The translations under genes were made by a program, and so were the position numbers. From NCBI GenBank assembly GCA_902596045.1, contig CACJSJ010000010.1, positions 1-39,506 on the forward strand: 39,506 bases of DNA, read 5' to 3'. Origin of the DNA: an uncultured Pelagibacteraceae bacterium. GTDB taxonomy: Bacteria > Pseudomonadota > Alphaproteobacteria > Pelagibacterales > Pelagibacteraceae. Under the pieces are notes generated by a model. That model had not been told where the DNA came from. It did no database searches and was given only the letters and a program-made list of their open reading frames with translations. This document shows positions 25,173 to 33,043 of this stretch, piece after piece. Numbering within the stretch: the stretch's first letter is position 1; the number at the start of each line of letters is the position of its first letter.

Positions 25173-25676
25173 TTAATTTATATCAACTTTAGCAATCATT
25201 CCAACTTGATAATGACCGGGTACATTGCAAGCTACTTCAATGTTGACAGCATTATCAAATTTCCAGATGATTTCTCCCTTTTGTTTTGGCTCAAGTAAAA
25301 CACTATTACTATGTGAGTGACCCATGGCTTTATCCATTTTTGCCATTTTTTTCATTTTTTTTTTGTCAATTGAGTCGGCTAAAAGAATTTCATTTTCAAC
25401 CATTTTCAACATTTCTGGTTGATGTTTCTTATGCATCATTTTATTTGCGATATTAAATTCATGAACAAGCATACCAGCATTTTCTACTTCAAATTTTATT
25501 GTCTCACCGGCTTTAATTTGAAAAGAACTTGGCTCATAATAATTGTCATACATAACAACTTTAATTACACGTGAGACTTCACTCTCATTACCTTTAGAGC
25601 CAATTTTCATATTCTTGTCTGCATACACAGATGAATGTAAAAATAGAAATAAAATTATAAATTTTATCAGCTTCAT
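25173..25676 (-). CDS. Exported cupredoxin (plastocyanin/azurin-like) copper protein
   Basis: A 167-residue exported protein: signal peptide 1-19 (ends SSVYA), then a cupredoxin barrel. The type 1 copper ligands are visible: His in LVHEFNIAN, and Cys, His, Met in VACNVPGHYQVGM. Between them is a Met/His/Lys-rich insert (MHKKHQPEMLKM, MKKMAKMDKAMGHSHSN) that may bind further copper, as in CopC/CusF-type proteins. It may carry electrons or buffer periplasmic copper. It is the first gene of the cupredoxin-DUF4396-methyltransferase-DoxX run. Confidence 0.88.
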   Translation of the reverse strand: MKLIKFIILFLFLHSSVYADKNMKIGSKGNESEVSRVIKVVMYDNYYEPSSFQIKAGETIKFEVENAGMLVHEFNIANKMMHKKHQPEMLKMVENEILLADSIDKKKMKKMAKMDKAMGHSHSNSVLLEPKQKGEIIWKFDNAVNIEVACNVPGHYQVGMIAKVDIN

Positions 25677-25747
25677 ACTTTAAAAAAATAATATTAAACT
25701 TTATTTTAACAATGGGTCAATTTGTACTTTTATGGTATTATATTAAG

Positions 25748-26428
25748 ATGATTTTTAAACAATTATTCGACACAAAATCTTCAACATATACATACTTAAT
25801 TTCATCAGGGAAAGGTCGAGAGGCATTAATTATTGATCCTGTTAAAGAGAATGTTGGTGATTATATTAAACTGCTTAATGAGTTAGATTTAAAATTAGTT
25901 AAAGTGATTGACACTCACATTCATGCTGATCATGTAACAGGCGCATCTAAACTAAAAGATATTACCAAATGTTCAACTATTATGGGTGCCCATTCTCCCG
26001 CAGATGCTGTTGAAATAAAAGTAAAAGATGATGAATGTATTAATTTAGATAATCTCAAAATTAGAGCAATGTATACTCCAGGACATACTTCGGACAGCTA
26101 TAGTTTTTTAATGGATAACTATTTATTTTCTGGAGATACACTATTAATTAATGGTACAGGTAGAACAGATTTCCAAAATGGAAGTTCAAAAGATGCATAT
26201 AATTCAATATTCAACAGGCTTTTAAAATTACCAGAAGAAACCCTTTTATATCCTGCTCATGACTATAAAGGTCAAAAAGTAAGTACAATTGGAAAAGAAA
26301 AAAAAAATAATCCTAGATTGCAAGTTAGCAGTGTTGATGAGTATATTGTTATTATGAATAATCTCAATTTAAAAAAACCTGCAGAGATAGAAACTAATGT
26401 ATCTAGGAATATTAATTTAGGTGCTTAA
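25748..26428 (+). CDS. Persulfide dioxygenase-like (ETHE1/Blh family) metallohydrolase
   Basis: A 226-residue MBL-fold protein from the ATG at 25748; the frame stays open to 25712 but the added MGQFVLLWYYIK is unlike family N-termini. The metal site is THIHADHVTG at residues 56-65, with GHTSDSYSF, GDTLLINGTGRTDF and PAHDYKG following. GTGRTDFQ-G is typical of ETHE1-type persulfide dioxygenases, which oxidise glutathione persulfide to sulfite with mononuclear iron. A rhodanese is encoded 4 kb away. The function is likely but a glyoxalase-II-like role is possible. Confidence 0.8.
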   Translation: MIFKQLFDTKSSTYTYLISSGKGREALIIDPVKENVGDYIKLLNELDLKLVKVIDTHIHADHVTGASKLKDITKCSTIMGAHSPADAVEIKVKDDECINLDNLKIRAMYTPGHTSDSYSFLMDNYLFSGDTLLINGTGRTDFQNGSSKDAYNSIFNRLLKLPEETLLYPAHDYKGQKVSTIGKEKKNNPRLQVSSVDEYIVIMNNLNLKKPAEIETNVSRNINLGA

Positions 26429-26430
26429 AC

Positions 26431-26793
26431 CTAAATTGAAGATTTAATAGCTTTATAAATTGCTTCTCTACTTGTTTCACCAATGCTTCTATAAACTTCT
26501 TTATTGTCTTTAAAAATTAAAAGAGTTGTTTGATATTGAATGTTAAATAAATCAGCTATTTCTTTATTTCTTACATCGAATTTGAAATATTCAATATTAT
26601 TAAAATCGTTTTTAGCTTTATCTAAAACTTTCATTTGACTTGCACAAGACGTGCAATATTTTACCCAAGAACTAACTATTACAACTTTGCCATCTAATTG
26701 GGCTTTATCAAATAACTCTTTATTAAAAGTTGTTTCTTTTGCATTTGTACTAAATGCGAATATACAAAAAATTAATGTAAGTATTTTTTTCAT
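26431..26793 (-). CDS. Exported thioredoxin-fold protein
   Basis: A 120-residue protein: signal peptide 1-18 (ends FSTNA), then a thioredoxin fold with the redox pair YCTSC (Cys47, Cys50), DVRNKEIADLFNIQYQTTLLIF around the cis-loop, and a C-terminal helix. The spacing resembles the periplasmic C-terminal domain of DsbD. It lies 8 bases after proW on the same strand and converges with the persulfide dioxygenase. Likely a periplasmic disulfide reductase; partner unknown. Confidence 0.8.
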   Translation of the reverse strand: MKKILTLIFCIFAFSTNAKETTFNKELFDKAQLDGKVVIVSSWVKYCTSCASQMKVLDKAKNDFNNIEYFKFDVRNKEIADLFNIQYQTTLLIFKDNKEVYRSIGETSREAIYKAIKSSI

Positions 26794-26801
26794 AGTTATT
26801 T

Positions 26802-28301
26802 CTAAACTCTTTTTTTCCCTTGAACAACCCTATCTAAAATTAATGCGACAAATAAGATAGCAACACCAGCAAGAATACCTTGTCCTACGTTAGCGTATTG
26901 TAAGGCTTCCAAAACATCTTGTCCTAAACCTTTTGCACCTATTAATGATGCCACAACTACCATTGCTAAACTTAACATTACAGTTTGGTTTACTCCTGCT
27001 AAAATTGAAGGTGTTGCTAAAGGTAAATCTACCTTTCTAAGCAAATACCATTTGCTTGCTCCATATGCTATTGCAGCCTCTCTAATAGTTTCAGGGACAC
27101 CTCTTAATCCAAGTACAGTTAATCTAACAACAGGAGTACCACCAAAAATCATTGTAATGATTACTGCTGCAACCTTTCCTGTTCCAAAGAAAGCAATAAC
27201 TGGTATCATAAATACAAAAGCAGGCATTGTTTGCATAAAATCCATTATTGGTCTGATCATCGAATAAAATCTTTGACGTCTAGCACAAAAAATCCCGAGA
27301 GGTATTCCAATTACAATACTTAAAATTGCTGCTGTTCCAAGTAAGGCCAAAGTAGTCATCGCTTTTACCCAAAAACCTAAAAAACCCATGTAACATAAAA
27401 AACCAGCTGAATAAATTGCAGCACGCGGTCCTGCAGATAAACCAGTTAAAATAACGATAGTGGTTATGATTACTATCCAAGGGGTTTTAACAAACAACAA
27501 TTCTAAAAAATCTAAAACAGAACGAATACCAATTGTAATTGCTGTAAATAGAGCATCACCTTTGATGACAGCATAGTTAAATACTTTTTCAACCCAACTA
27601 ATAGATGTTAATCTAATTTCTGGATGTGTTGGAAATTCATTCATAATTGTAATTAACCCAGGAAAACTATAGTGAACTACTGAAAAAAACATTATCACTG
27701 ATGTAAAAATAGTACTAAGAATATAATTCTTTGTATGCATACCAGGGCTAATAGTTTTATCGGATAACCACTCAGAATATCTTTTTTCCAATTTAGAATT
27801 TGCAATAATCCCTTGAATTATTTTTATTGAAATTAATAATATTATTCCAAAAATAGTAATCCATATTGCTGAGGCTTCAATTCTATCAACTTCATTAATA
27901 TAGCCTTGCATTGCATCCTCTAACGATTTGATATTACGCTTATAAACATCAACTTTATCTGGATTATTGGTTATAGCAGCCTCTAATTGTTTATTTCTAA
28001 ATGCTATAGTTGATTGAACTTGCTCAATTTTTTGAATTGCCTCAGCTGTAATATTACCAAATAAACCTCTTATAATTTGAACTACTGCAAAAGTTTCTAT
28101 TATTAAAAATGTTAATGCCCAGTTCCAAATATTTCTTATCCCAAACCATATAGGTCCAAAAATTGCAGCATAAAGATTAAATGAGTAAGAAAATGTTGGT
28201 TTGCTACCTATTTTTTGAAACTGCTCAATATAATAATTAGGGTTTGTTTTGACAAAATCTGTGATCAATTCTGACCTAGAAGGGTTATTTTTATTCTCCA
28301 T
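26802..28301 (-). CDS. proW: Glycine betaine/proline-type ABC permease ProW, with long N-terminal extension
   Basis: About 499 residues. The C-terminal 230 form the BPD permease domain (LGTAAILSIVIGIPLGI, then the EAA loop TIREAAIAYGASKWYLLRKVDLP). The N-terminal part is much longer than in E. coli ProW (354 aa): after YYIEQFQKIG it has a membrane segment, a charged, probably coiled-coil stretch (EKIEQVQSTIAFRNKQLEAA), and more helices. I prefer the ATG at 28301, preceded at 5 bases by GAGGG, over 28313. It overlaps proV by 11 bases. In SAR11 this system is reported to import several osmolytes, including glycine betaine and DMSP. Confidence 0.92.
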   Translation of the reverse strand: MENKNNPSRSELITDFVKTNPNYYIEQFQKIGSKPTFSYSFNLYAAIFGPIWFGIRNIWNWALTFLIIETFAVVQIIRGLFGNITAEAIQKIEQVQSTIAFRNKQLEAAITNNPDKVDVYKRNIKSLEDAMQGYINEVDRIEASAIWITIFGIILLISIKIIQGIIANSKLEKRYSEWLSDKTISPGMHTKNYILSTIFTSVIMFFSVVHYSFPGLITIMNEFPTHPEIRLTSISWVEKVFNYAVIKGDALFTAITIGIRSVLDFLELLFVKTPWIVIITTIVILTGLSAGPRAAIYSAGFLCYMGFLGFWVKAMTTLALLGTAAILSIVIGIPLGIFCARRQRFYSMIRPIMDFMQTMPAFVFMIPVIAFFGTGKVAAVIITMIFGGTPVVRLTVLGLRGVPETIREAAIAYGASKWYLLRKVDLPLATPSILAGVNQTVMLSLAMVVVASLIGAKGLGQDVLEALQYANVGQGILAGVAILFVALILDRVVQGKKRV

Positions 28302-29352
28302 CGCTACCCTCAATTACAGCTTTTAAAAGATCCGCCTGTGTGATTACACCAATAACATTCTCATCAGAATTTTTTACCACTAATGGTTTTTCTTTAGATT
28401 TAGATTTTTCAATTAATTGGCTCAATAGTTCGTTGTCATGAACACTTTCAGGGTCATCCCATAATTTACCATATTTTTTTTCATAAGCTTCTACCGACTG
28501 CATTATTGATTTGGCTTGCACAACTTTTAATCGTGAAATACCTTTTACAAAGTCTGCCACATATTCATCTGCAGGACTAACTACTATTTCTTCAGGTGTT
28601 CCTATTTGTATTACTTTACCATCTCTCATAATCGCAATTCTGTGTCCAACTCTTACTGCTTCATCTAAATCATGTGTAATAAAGACAGTTGTTTTTTTCA
28701 TCTGTTTTGAAAGCTTAATAAATTCAGATTGTAGTTGTCTTCTAATTAATGGGTCTAACGCACTAAATGGTTCATCCATTAAAAGAAATTCAGGATCAGC
28801 AGCTAACGCTCTTGCAAGACCAACTCTTTGTTGCATACCACCCGATAATTCATGTGCAAATTTATTTCCCCAACCTTGTAATTCAACAATGTCTAAAATT
28901 TTATTTGCTACATCTAATCTGTCATTTTTGCTAATCCCTCTAATTTCTAGAGGCATTGCTATATTATCCACTACAGATCTATGTGGCATTAAAGCAAAAT
29001 TTTGAAAAACCATGCCTATTTTCTTATTTCTTAATTCTTGTAGACTTTCCCTATCAAGTTTCATCACATCTTGATCATTAATTAAAATCTTTCCAGAAGT
29101 AGGTTCTAAAAGTCTATTGATATGTCTTACTAATGTTGATTTTCCACTACCCGATAGGCCCATGACACAAAATATTTCACCCTGTTTTACGTCAAAAGAA
29201 ACATCGGAGACACCTATTACTGAATTATATTTTTCTAAAGCTTCTGTTTTTGAAATTTTTTGATTTTGAATTGCATCTAAAGCTTCACTGGAATTATTGC
29301 CAAAAACTTTCCAAATATTTTCAATTTTAATAGCTGATCCAGACGAATTCAT
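28291..29352 (-). CDS. proV: Glycine betaine/proline-type ABC ATPase ProV
   Basis: A 353-residue ATPase: Walker A GLSGSGKS near residue 69, Q-loop FQNFALMPH, signature LSGGMQQR, Walker B FLLMDEPFSALDP, switch His in VFITHDLDEA. Residues 270-353 carry one CBS-like region (PLVVKNSDENVIGVITQADLL); OpuA/ProV ATPases use CBS domains to sense ionic strength or c-di-AMP. The family's N-terminal helix (ALDAIQNQKISKTEALEKY) precedes the Walker A domain. It is preceded by a hairpin separating it from proX. Confidence 0.95.
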   Translation of the reverse strand: MNSSGSAIKIENIWKVFGNNSSEALDAIQNQKISKTEALEKYNSVIGVSDVSFDVKQGEIFCVMGLSGSGKSTLVRHINRLLEPTSGKILINDQDVMKLDRESLQELRNKKIGMVFQNFALMPHRSVVDNIAMPLEIRGISKNDRLDVANKILDIVELQGWGNKFAHELSGGMQQRVGLARALAADPEFLLMDEPFSALDPLIRRQLQSEFIKLSKQMKKTTVFITHDLDEAVRVGHRIAIMRDGKVIQIGTPEEIVVSPADEYVADFVKGISRLKVVQAKSIMQSVEAYEKKYGKLWDDPESVHDNELLSQLIEKSKSKEKPLVVKNSDENVIGVITQADLLKAVIEGSDGE

Positions 29353-29377
29353 TAGTCTCTCTTATATTTTAGGAAAA

Positions 29378-29408
29378 TATACTCGGCAATATTTAATTGC
29401 CGAGTATA
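29378..29408 (-). terminator. Intercistronic hairpin between proX and proV
   Basis: TATACTCGGCAAT (29378-29390) pairs exactly with ATTGCCGAGTATA (29396-29408): 13-bp stem, 5-base loop, followed on the minus strand by TTTTCC. It sits 16 bases after the proX stop and 25 before proV. As in many ABC operons it probably attenuates or processes the transcript so that binding protein is made in excess over ProV and ProW. Confidence 0.7.
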
Positions 29409-29424
29409 AATAGTTTAATTTAGA

Positions 29425-30387
29425 TTATAGTCCTAACCAACCATCAACAGTTGATTTATTTGCTTTCATCCAAGCTCTAGCTACATCAGCTGGATCTTTT
29501 TTCTCAACTGAAATTGCATAAGCCATTGACGAAACATCATCTGCTGTTAATTGAAAATTCTTAAAGAATTCTACAATTGCTGGTGATTTTTTCTCTAAAG
29601 ACGTACCCCAACCTATTTGGATTTGTTTAAGTGCATCTTTTGAAGCTACGTATGATTTATTATACCAATCTGCATCTTCTTTTGGCTGAACCATTTTGTA
29701 TTTAGCTGGATCGAATTTTGGTTCTTCCAACATAACTACATCTGCCATTCCCCAAATTGCATGTGGTTTGTAACAATAGAATGCATATCCTTCACCTTTT
29801 TTAATTGAGTCAAGAACTCTAGCATTTTTTACTGCTTCAGCAGCTCTTATTGGTTCAATACCAGCATCATATAAACCATAGTCTCTTAATTTAACTTGGT
29901 TAACATTTGCTGATGCCCAACCATCTGCTCCAATCCAAAATTCACCTTTACCATTGCCATCACTATCCATAGCTTTAACAACTTCAGGTCTTCCTAAATC
30001 TTCAATTGCAGTAATATTCATCTTTTTTGCAAACTGTTGTGAAACACAATAACCTTGGTTTCCTTCATAAGGTTTGCTGCTTAATTTTAAAGTTCCTTTT
30101 GGAACTAAATCATTTGTATAAGCTTGTTGATTTGGCAACCATATATCAGGATGAACTTCTATTTCACCTTTGCTTCTATCAATTGCACCATAGATAGCTG
30201 TATTGTTTCCTGGAACAAGCTCTGCTTCTCCACCCATTTTATCTGTAACAACTGCTGCAAGTAAATTTGCTATTGCAGTAGCACCAGTCCAACCTGGATC
30301 TCCAATTTTTACTTTTTCAGCAAATGATGAAAAAGTTGCAAAAATTGAAATTAATCCAGCTACAAGTGTAGTTTTAATTATTTTCAT
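29425..30387 (-). CDS. proX: Glycine betaine/proline-type substrate-binding protein ProX
   Basis: A 320-residue periplasmic binding protein: signal peptide 1-23 (ends FSSFA), then an OpuAC-type two-lobed domain starting KVKIGDPGWTGATAIANLLA. Several tryptophans (DIWLPNQQAY, WIGADGWASAN, YKPHAIWGM) could form the aromatic cage for a quaternary ammonium or sulfonium headgroup. AAGGGG precedes the ATG. It is the promoter-proximal gene of proXVW, unlike E. coli, where proV comes first. Substrate class secure; exact spectrum not readable. Confidence 0.95.
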   Translation of the reverse strand: MKIIKTTLVAGLISIFATFSSFAEKVKIGDPGWTGATAIANLLAAVVTDKMGGEAELVPGNNTAIYGAIDRSKGEIEVHPDIWLPNQQAYTNDLVPKGTLKLSSKPYEGNQGYCVSQQFAKKMNITAIEDLGRPEVVKAMDSDGNGKGEFWIGADGWASANVNQVKLRDYGLYDAGIEPIRAAEAVKNARVLDSIKKGEGYAFYCYKPHAIWGMADVVMLEEPKFDPAKYKMVQPKEDADWYNKSYVASKDALKQIQIGWGTSLEKKSPAIVEFFKNFQLTADDVSSMAYAISVEKKDPADVARAWMKANKSTVDGWLGL

Positions 30388-30416
30388 TATTTCCCCTTTT
30401 GTTTATTAAAAAATTA

Positions 30417-30445
30417 ATTAAACTAAATTAAGAAAGACGAGTCAA
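30417..30445 (-). promoter_or_regulatory. Predicted proX promoter
   Basis: On the minus strand TTGACT (30440-30445) and TTTAAT (30417-30422) are 17 bases apart, one mismatch each from sigma-70 consensus. The start would be near 30410, leaving a leader of about 23 bases containing the AAGGGG ribosome binding site. Confidence 0.55.
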
Positions 30446-30512
30446 AGAAAATGCTTGTCCATTTTGGGTAGAGAAATTCAGTCTAGTATATCTAATTAAT
30501 AAATACTATTTT

Positions 30513-30899
30513 TTATTGAGAAATTTTAAACTTACTTTGTCTTAATGCGCTAAATCCACCTTCAATATGTGAAACTTTTTCAAAGCCCATTTCTTTAAGA
30601 GATTTAGTTGCTAGAGCCGATCTTAATCCTCCAGCACAAAATAAAACCATTTCCTTATTAGGATCTAATTTTCCTTTTTTAAAGTAAGCACTTTCAGGAT
30701 CTAACCAAAATTCTAACATGCCTCGAGGTATATGATGTGAATTTTCAACTCTTCCTTCATTTTCTAATTCTCGAACATCTCTTATATCAATTAAGTTACA
30801 TTTGTCATTTTGTGATAACTCATATGCTTCATCAGTATTAATTGTTTTAATTTCTTTTAAAGCTTCCTGAACCAGAGTTTGAGATGATTTTATTGGCAT
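30513..30899 (-). CDS. Rhodanese-like sulfurtransferase
   Basis: A 128-residue single-domain rhodanese. CNLIDIRDVRELENEG begins the fold and the active-site loop is LFCAGGLRSALA with the persulfide cysteine, followed by FEKVSHIEGGF. The loop C-AGG-LRS is of the type found in small cytoplasmic sulfurtransferases. It may hand sulfane sulfur between thiols, relevant to the persulfide dioxygenase nearby, but no direct operon link exists. It ends about 125 bases upstream of proX. Confidence 0.9.
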   Translation of the reverse strand: MPIKSSQTLVQEALKEIKTINTDEAYELSQNDKCNLIDIRDVRELENEGRVENSHHIPRGMLEFWLDPESAYFKKGKLDPNKEMVLFCAGGLRSALATKSLKEMGFEKVSHIEGGFSALRQSKFKISQ

Positions 30900-30956
30900 T
30901 TATAAAAACTATATATCTTAAAATATAAAAAACAATTTATTTAATTTCTAGATAAC

Positions 30957-31271
30957 TCAAAAAATAAAAATTATGGTCCAATATGAAAATAAACCAGAAA
31001 ATATTGTTGCTAAAACATTTTTACTAAAAACTCCAATAATCATAGCAATAATTGATGCTAAAATTTTAGGATTATCATCTAATTGAATAAATCCAGAATT
31101 ATTTAAAAATATAGCTGGAAAAATAATTGCGGGAAAAATTGCTGATGGTACATAAGATAAAACTTCCCTAATTCTATCGTTAAACATTTCTTTTTTTAGT
31201 AAAGCAATCATTGAAAACCTTGTTAAAAAGGTAATCAATCCACAATAAATTATTAATGCTAAATTACTCAT
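30957..31271 (-). CDS. azlD: AzlD-family branched-chain amino acid export subunit
   Basis: A 104-residue membrane protein with four helices, beginning ALIIYCGLITFLTRFSMIALL and containing REVLSYVPSAIFPAIIFPAIF, the pattern of AzlD. It pairs with AzlC, whose gene overlaps it by 4 bases (ATGA). The pair exports branched-chain amino acids in Bacillus and Corynebacterium (BrnFE). Confidence 0.9.
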   Translation of the reverse strand: MSNLALIIYCGLITFLTRFSMIALLKKEMFNDRIREVLSYVPSAIFPAIIFPAIFLNNSGFIQLDDNPKILASIIAMIIGVFSKNVLATIFSGLFSYWTIIFIF

Positions 31272-31966
31272 AATTTTTTTTTTACAAATTTTGTTAATAT
31301 AAACGCCACAAACAATCCTACAAAAGCTGCAACAATCACATATGCTTTATAAGGGATTATTTGATATCCTAATGTTGCAACGGAACCTGATACGATAATT
31401 ACAATTACATTAATAAACTTTCTAAAATCATTAACTAATAATGCTAAAAATGTTAGTGGAATTGCAAAAGTTAAACCTAGCTTTTCTGGAATTATTGAAC
31501 CAAGATAAATTCCAATTATTGTTGTAATTTGCCAAATCGTCCAACAATTCAAACCTCCACCTATTAAATGAAAATATTTATCTTTATCTTTTTTGTTTTT
31601 TTTAAAATGATTATTTGAAACTGCAAAAGCTTGATCAACTAAAAAATATGAAACAATTATTTTCCATGTTAGGTTTAAATCAGAGAGATGTTCAGATAAA
31701 ACAGTTCCATATAATAAATGTCTTGAATTTACAGCTCCAACTGAACTTAAAATCACAAAAGAAGAGGCCCCAGCTGAAAATAATTGAAGAAAAATTATTT
31801 GAGATGCGCCACCAAAAATAATAACTGACATTGCAATCGTTGTTAATGGCGTTAACCCTAAATCAATTGCTAACACTCCAAAAATAATCCCAAATGGTAC
31901 TACTGGTATCATTAATGGACTTGTATCTTTTATGCCTTTAAAAAAATTTTTTGATTTATTATTCAT
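31268..31966 (-). CDS. azlC: AzlC-family branched-chain amino acid exporter subunit
   Basis: A 232-residue membrane protein. It starts with FFKGIKDTSPLMIPVVPFGIIFGVLA and has VIIFGGASQIIFLQLFSAGAS and NSRHLLYGTVLSEHL, hallmarks of AzlC/YgaZ. It is the larger subunit of an export pair with the overlapping azlD. Export genes in a streamlined genome suggest overflow control for leucine, isoleucine or valine analogues. Confidence 0.93.
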   Translation of the reverse strand: MNNKSKNFFKGIKDTSPLMIPVVPFGIIFGVLAIDLGLTPLTTIAMSVIIFGGASQIIFLQLFSAGASSFVILSSVGAVNSRHLLYGTVLSEHLSDLNLTWKIIVSYFLVDQAFAVSNNHFKKNKKDKDKYFHLIGGGLNCWTIWQITTIIGIYLGSIIPEKLGLTFAIPLTFLALLVNDFRKFINVIVIIVSGSVATLGYQIIPYKAYVIVAAFVGLFVAFILTKFVKKKL

Positions 31967-31981
31967 CTCTGTGAGCTTTTA

Positions 31982-33043
31982 TTAAAAGCAAACTATATGA
32001 TCAATATGAATTGGTCTTTTAATTCCAAATTTTTCATCCACCTCGTGTTGATGAATATGATGTGAATGAACAAATACAGGAATTAGGGTATTACTAGGTG
32101 TTTTTAAAGTATATATAAAACTTGTTCCTCTAAATTTTCTATCAACAACTTCTAACTGTAAATTACTTTTATCATCATGTTGTAAATCTTCTGGCTGTAT
32201 TAAAAGTTTTACATTAGATCCTATTGGAAATGGTTTTACAAAATTGCCAGTTATTGTTCCTAGATCTTCATTATCTAGACTTTTTGGACTTGTAACTTTA
32301 GCAGGGATCAATATGCCTCTATTTAAAAAATTTACTACCTCAATAGAATTTGGGAAATGGTAAACTTTATAGGGATCATCAAATTGTTTTAGTTTTTGAT
32401 TTAAAATTATTCCACATTTTGAACCTAAATAAAAAGCTTCATATGAGTCATGAGTGACTATAATAGTCGTTATCTTAAGTTTTTTTAAAATTTTTTTTAA
32501 TCTTACTTGTATTTCCTCCTTAAAACTTTGATCAACATTAGATAATGGTTCATCTAGTAATAAAAGATCTGCTCCAGTTAATAAAGACCTTGCAAGCGAA
32601 GTCCTTTGAGCTTCCCCAGCGCTGATTTCATGAGGATACTGTTTTAATATATTGGATATATCTAATAAATTTATTATTTCTTTAAAACTAAGTTTTTTAT
32701 TTTTTTGTTTTTTATTTCTTTCTTCACCTAATAATATATTTTTTTCTACTGTGTAATGTGGAAACAAGCTATTTTCTTGAAATGCCAAGGAAATCTTTCT
32801 ATCTTCTGGTTCTACATTTATCTCTTTTGAAGATAATACTTTGCCATTGAGTTTAATTAAGCCTTTTTGAATCTTTTCTAATCCAGCTATTGTTCTTAGT
32901 ATTGTTGTTTTTCCAATACCTGATGGGCCTAAAAGGCAAATAGTGTCACCTTCATTTTCAATAGAAAAAGATACATTTTTAACCTTTGTTTTTCCACCAA
33001 TTATGAAATCAACATTTTTAACTTCTAAAAAATTATTACTCAT
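31982..33043 (-). CDS. fbpC: Ferric iron ABC transporter ATPase FbpC
   Basis: A 353-residue ATPase: Walker A GPSGIGKT near residue 37, signature ISAGEAQRTS, a variant of LSGGQ, Walker B LLLLDEPLSNVD and VTHDSYEAF. The last 110 residues form the TOBE-like regulatory part (NVKLLIQPEDLQ). It overlaps fbpB by 4 bases (ATGA) and completes a Fe(III)-type importer with FbpA and FbpB. Confidence 0.88.
   Translation of the reverse strand: MSNNFLEVKNVDFIIGGKTKVKNVSFSIENEGDTICLLGPSGIGKTTILRTIAGLEKIQKGLIKLNGKVLSSKEINVEPEDRKISLAFQENSLFPHYTVEKNILLGEERNKKQKNKKLSFKEIINLLDISNILKQYPHEISAGEAQRTSLARSLLTGADLLLLDEPLSNVDQSFKEEIQVRLKKILKKLKITTIIVTHDSYEAFYLGSKCGIILNQKLKQFDDPYKVYHFPNSIEVVNFLNRGILIPAKVTSPKSLDNEDLGTITGNFVKPFPIGSNVKLLIQPEDLQHDDKSNLQLEVVDRKFRGTSFIYTLKTPSNTLIPVFVHSHHIHQHEVDEKFGIKRPIHIDHIVCF

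Noticed and set aside
28511-29005. Long plus-strand frame of 164 codons across proV.
   Set aside because: It is antisense to the conserved ATPase and has no recognisable protein features.
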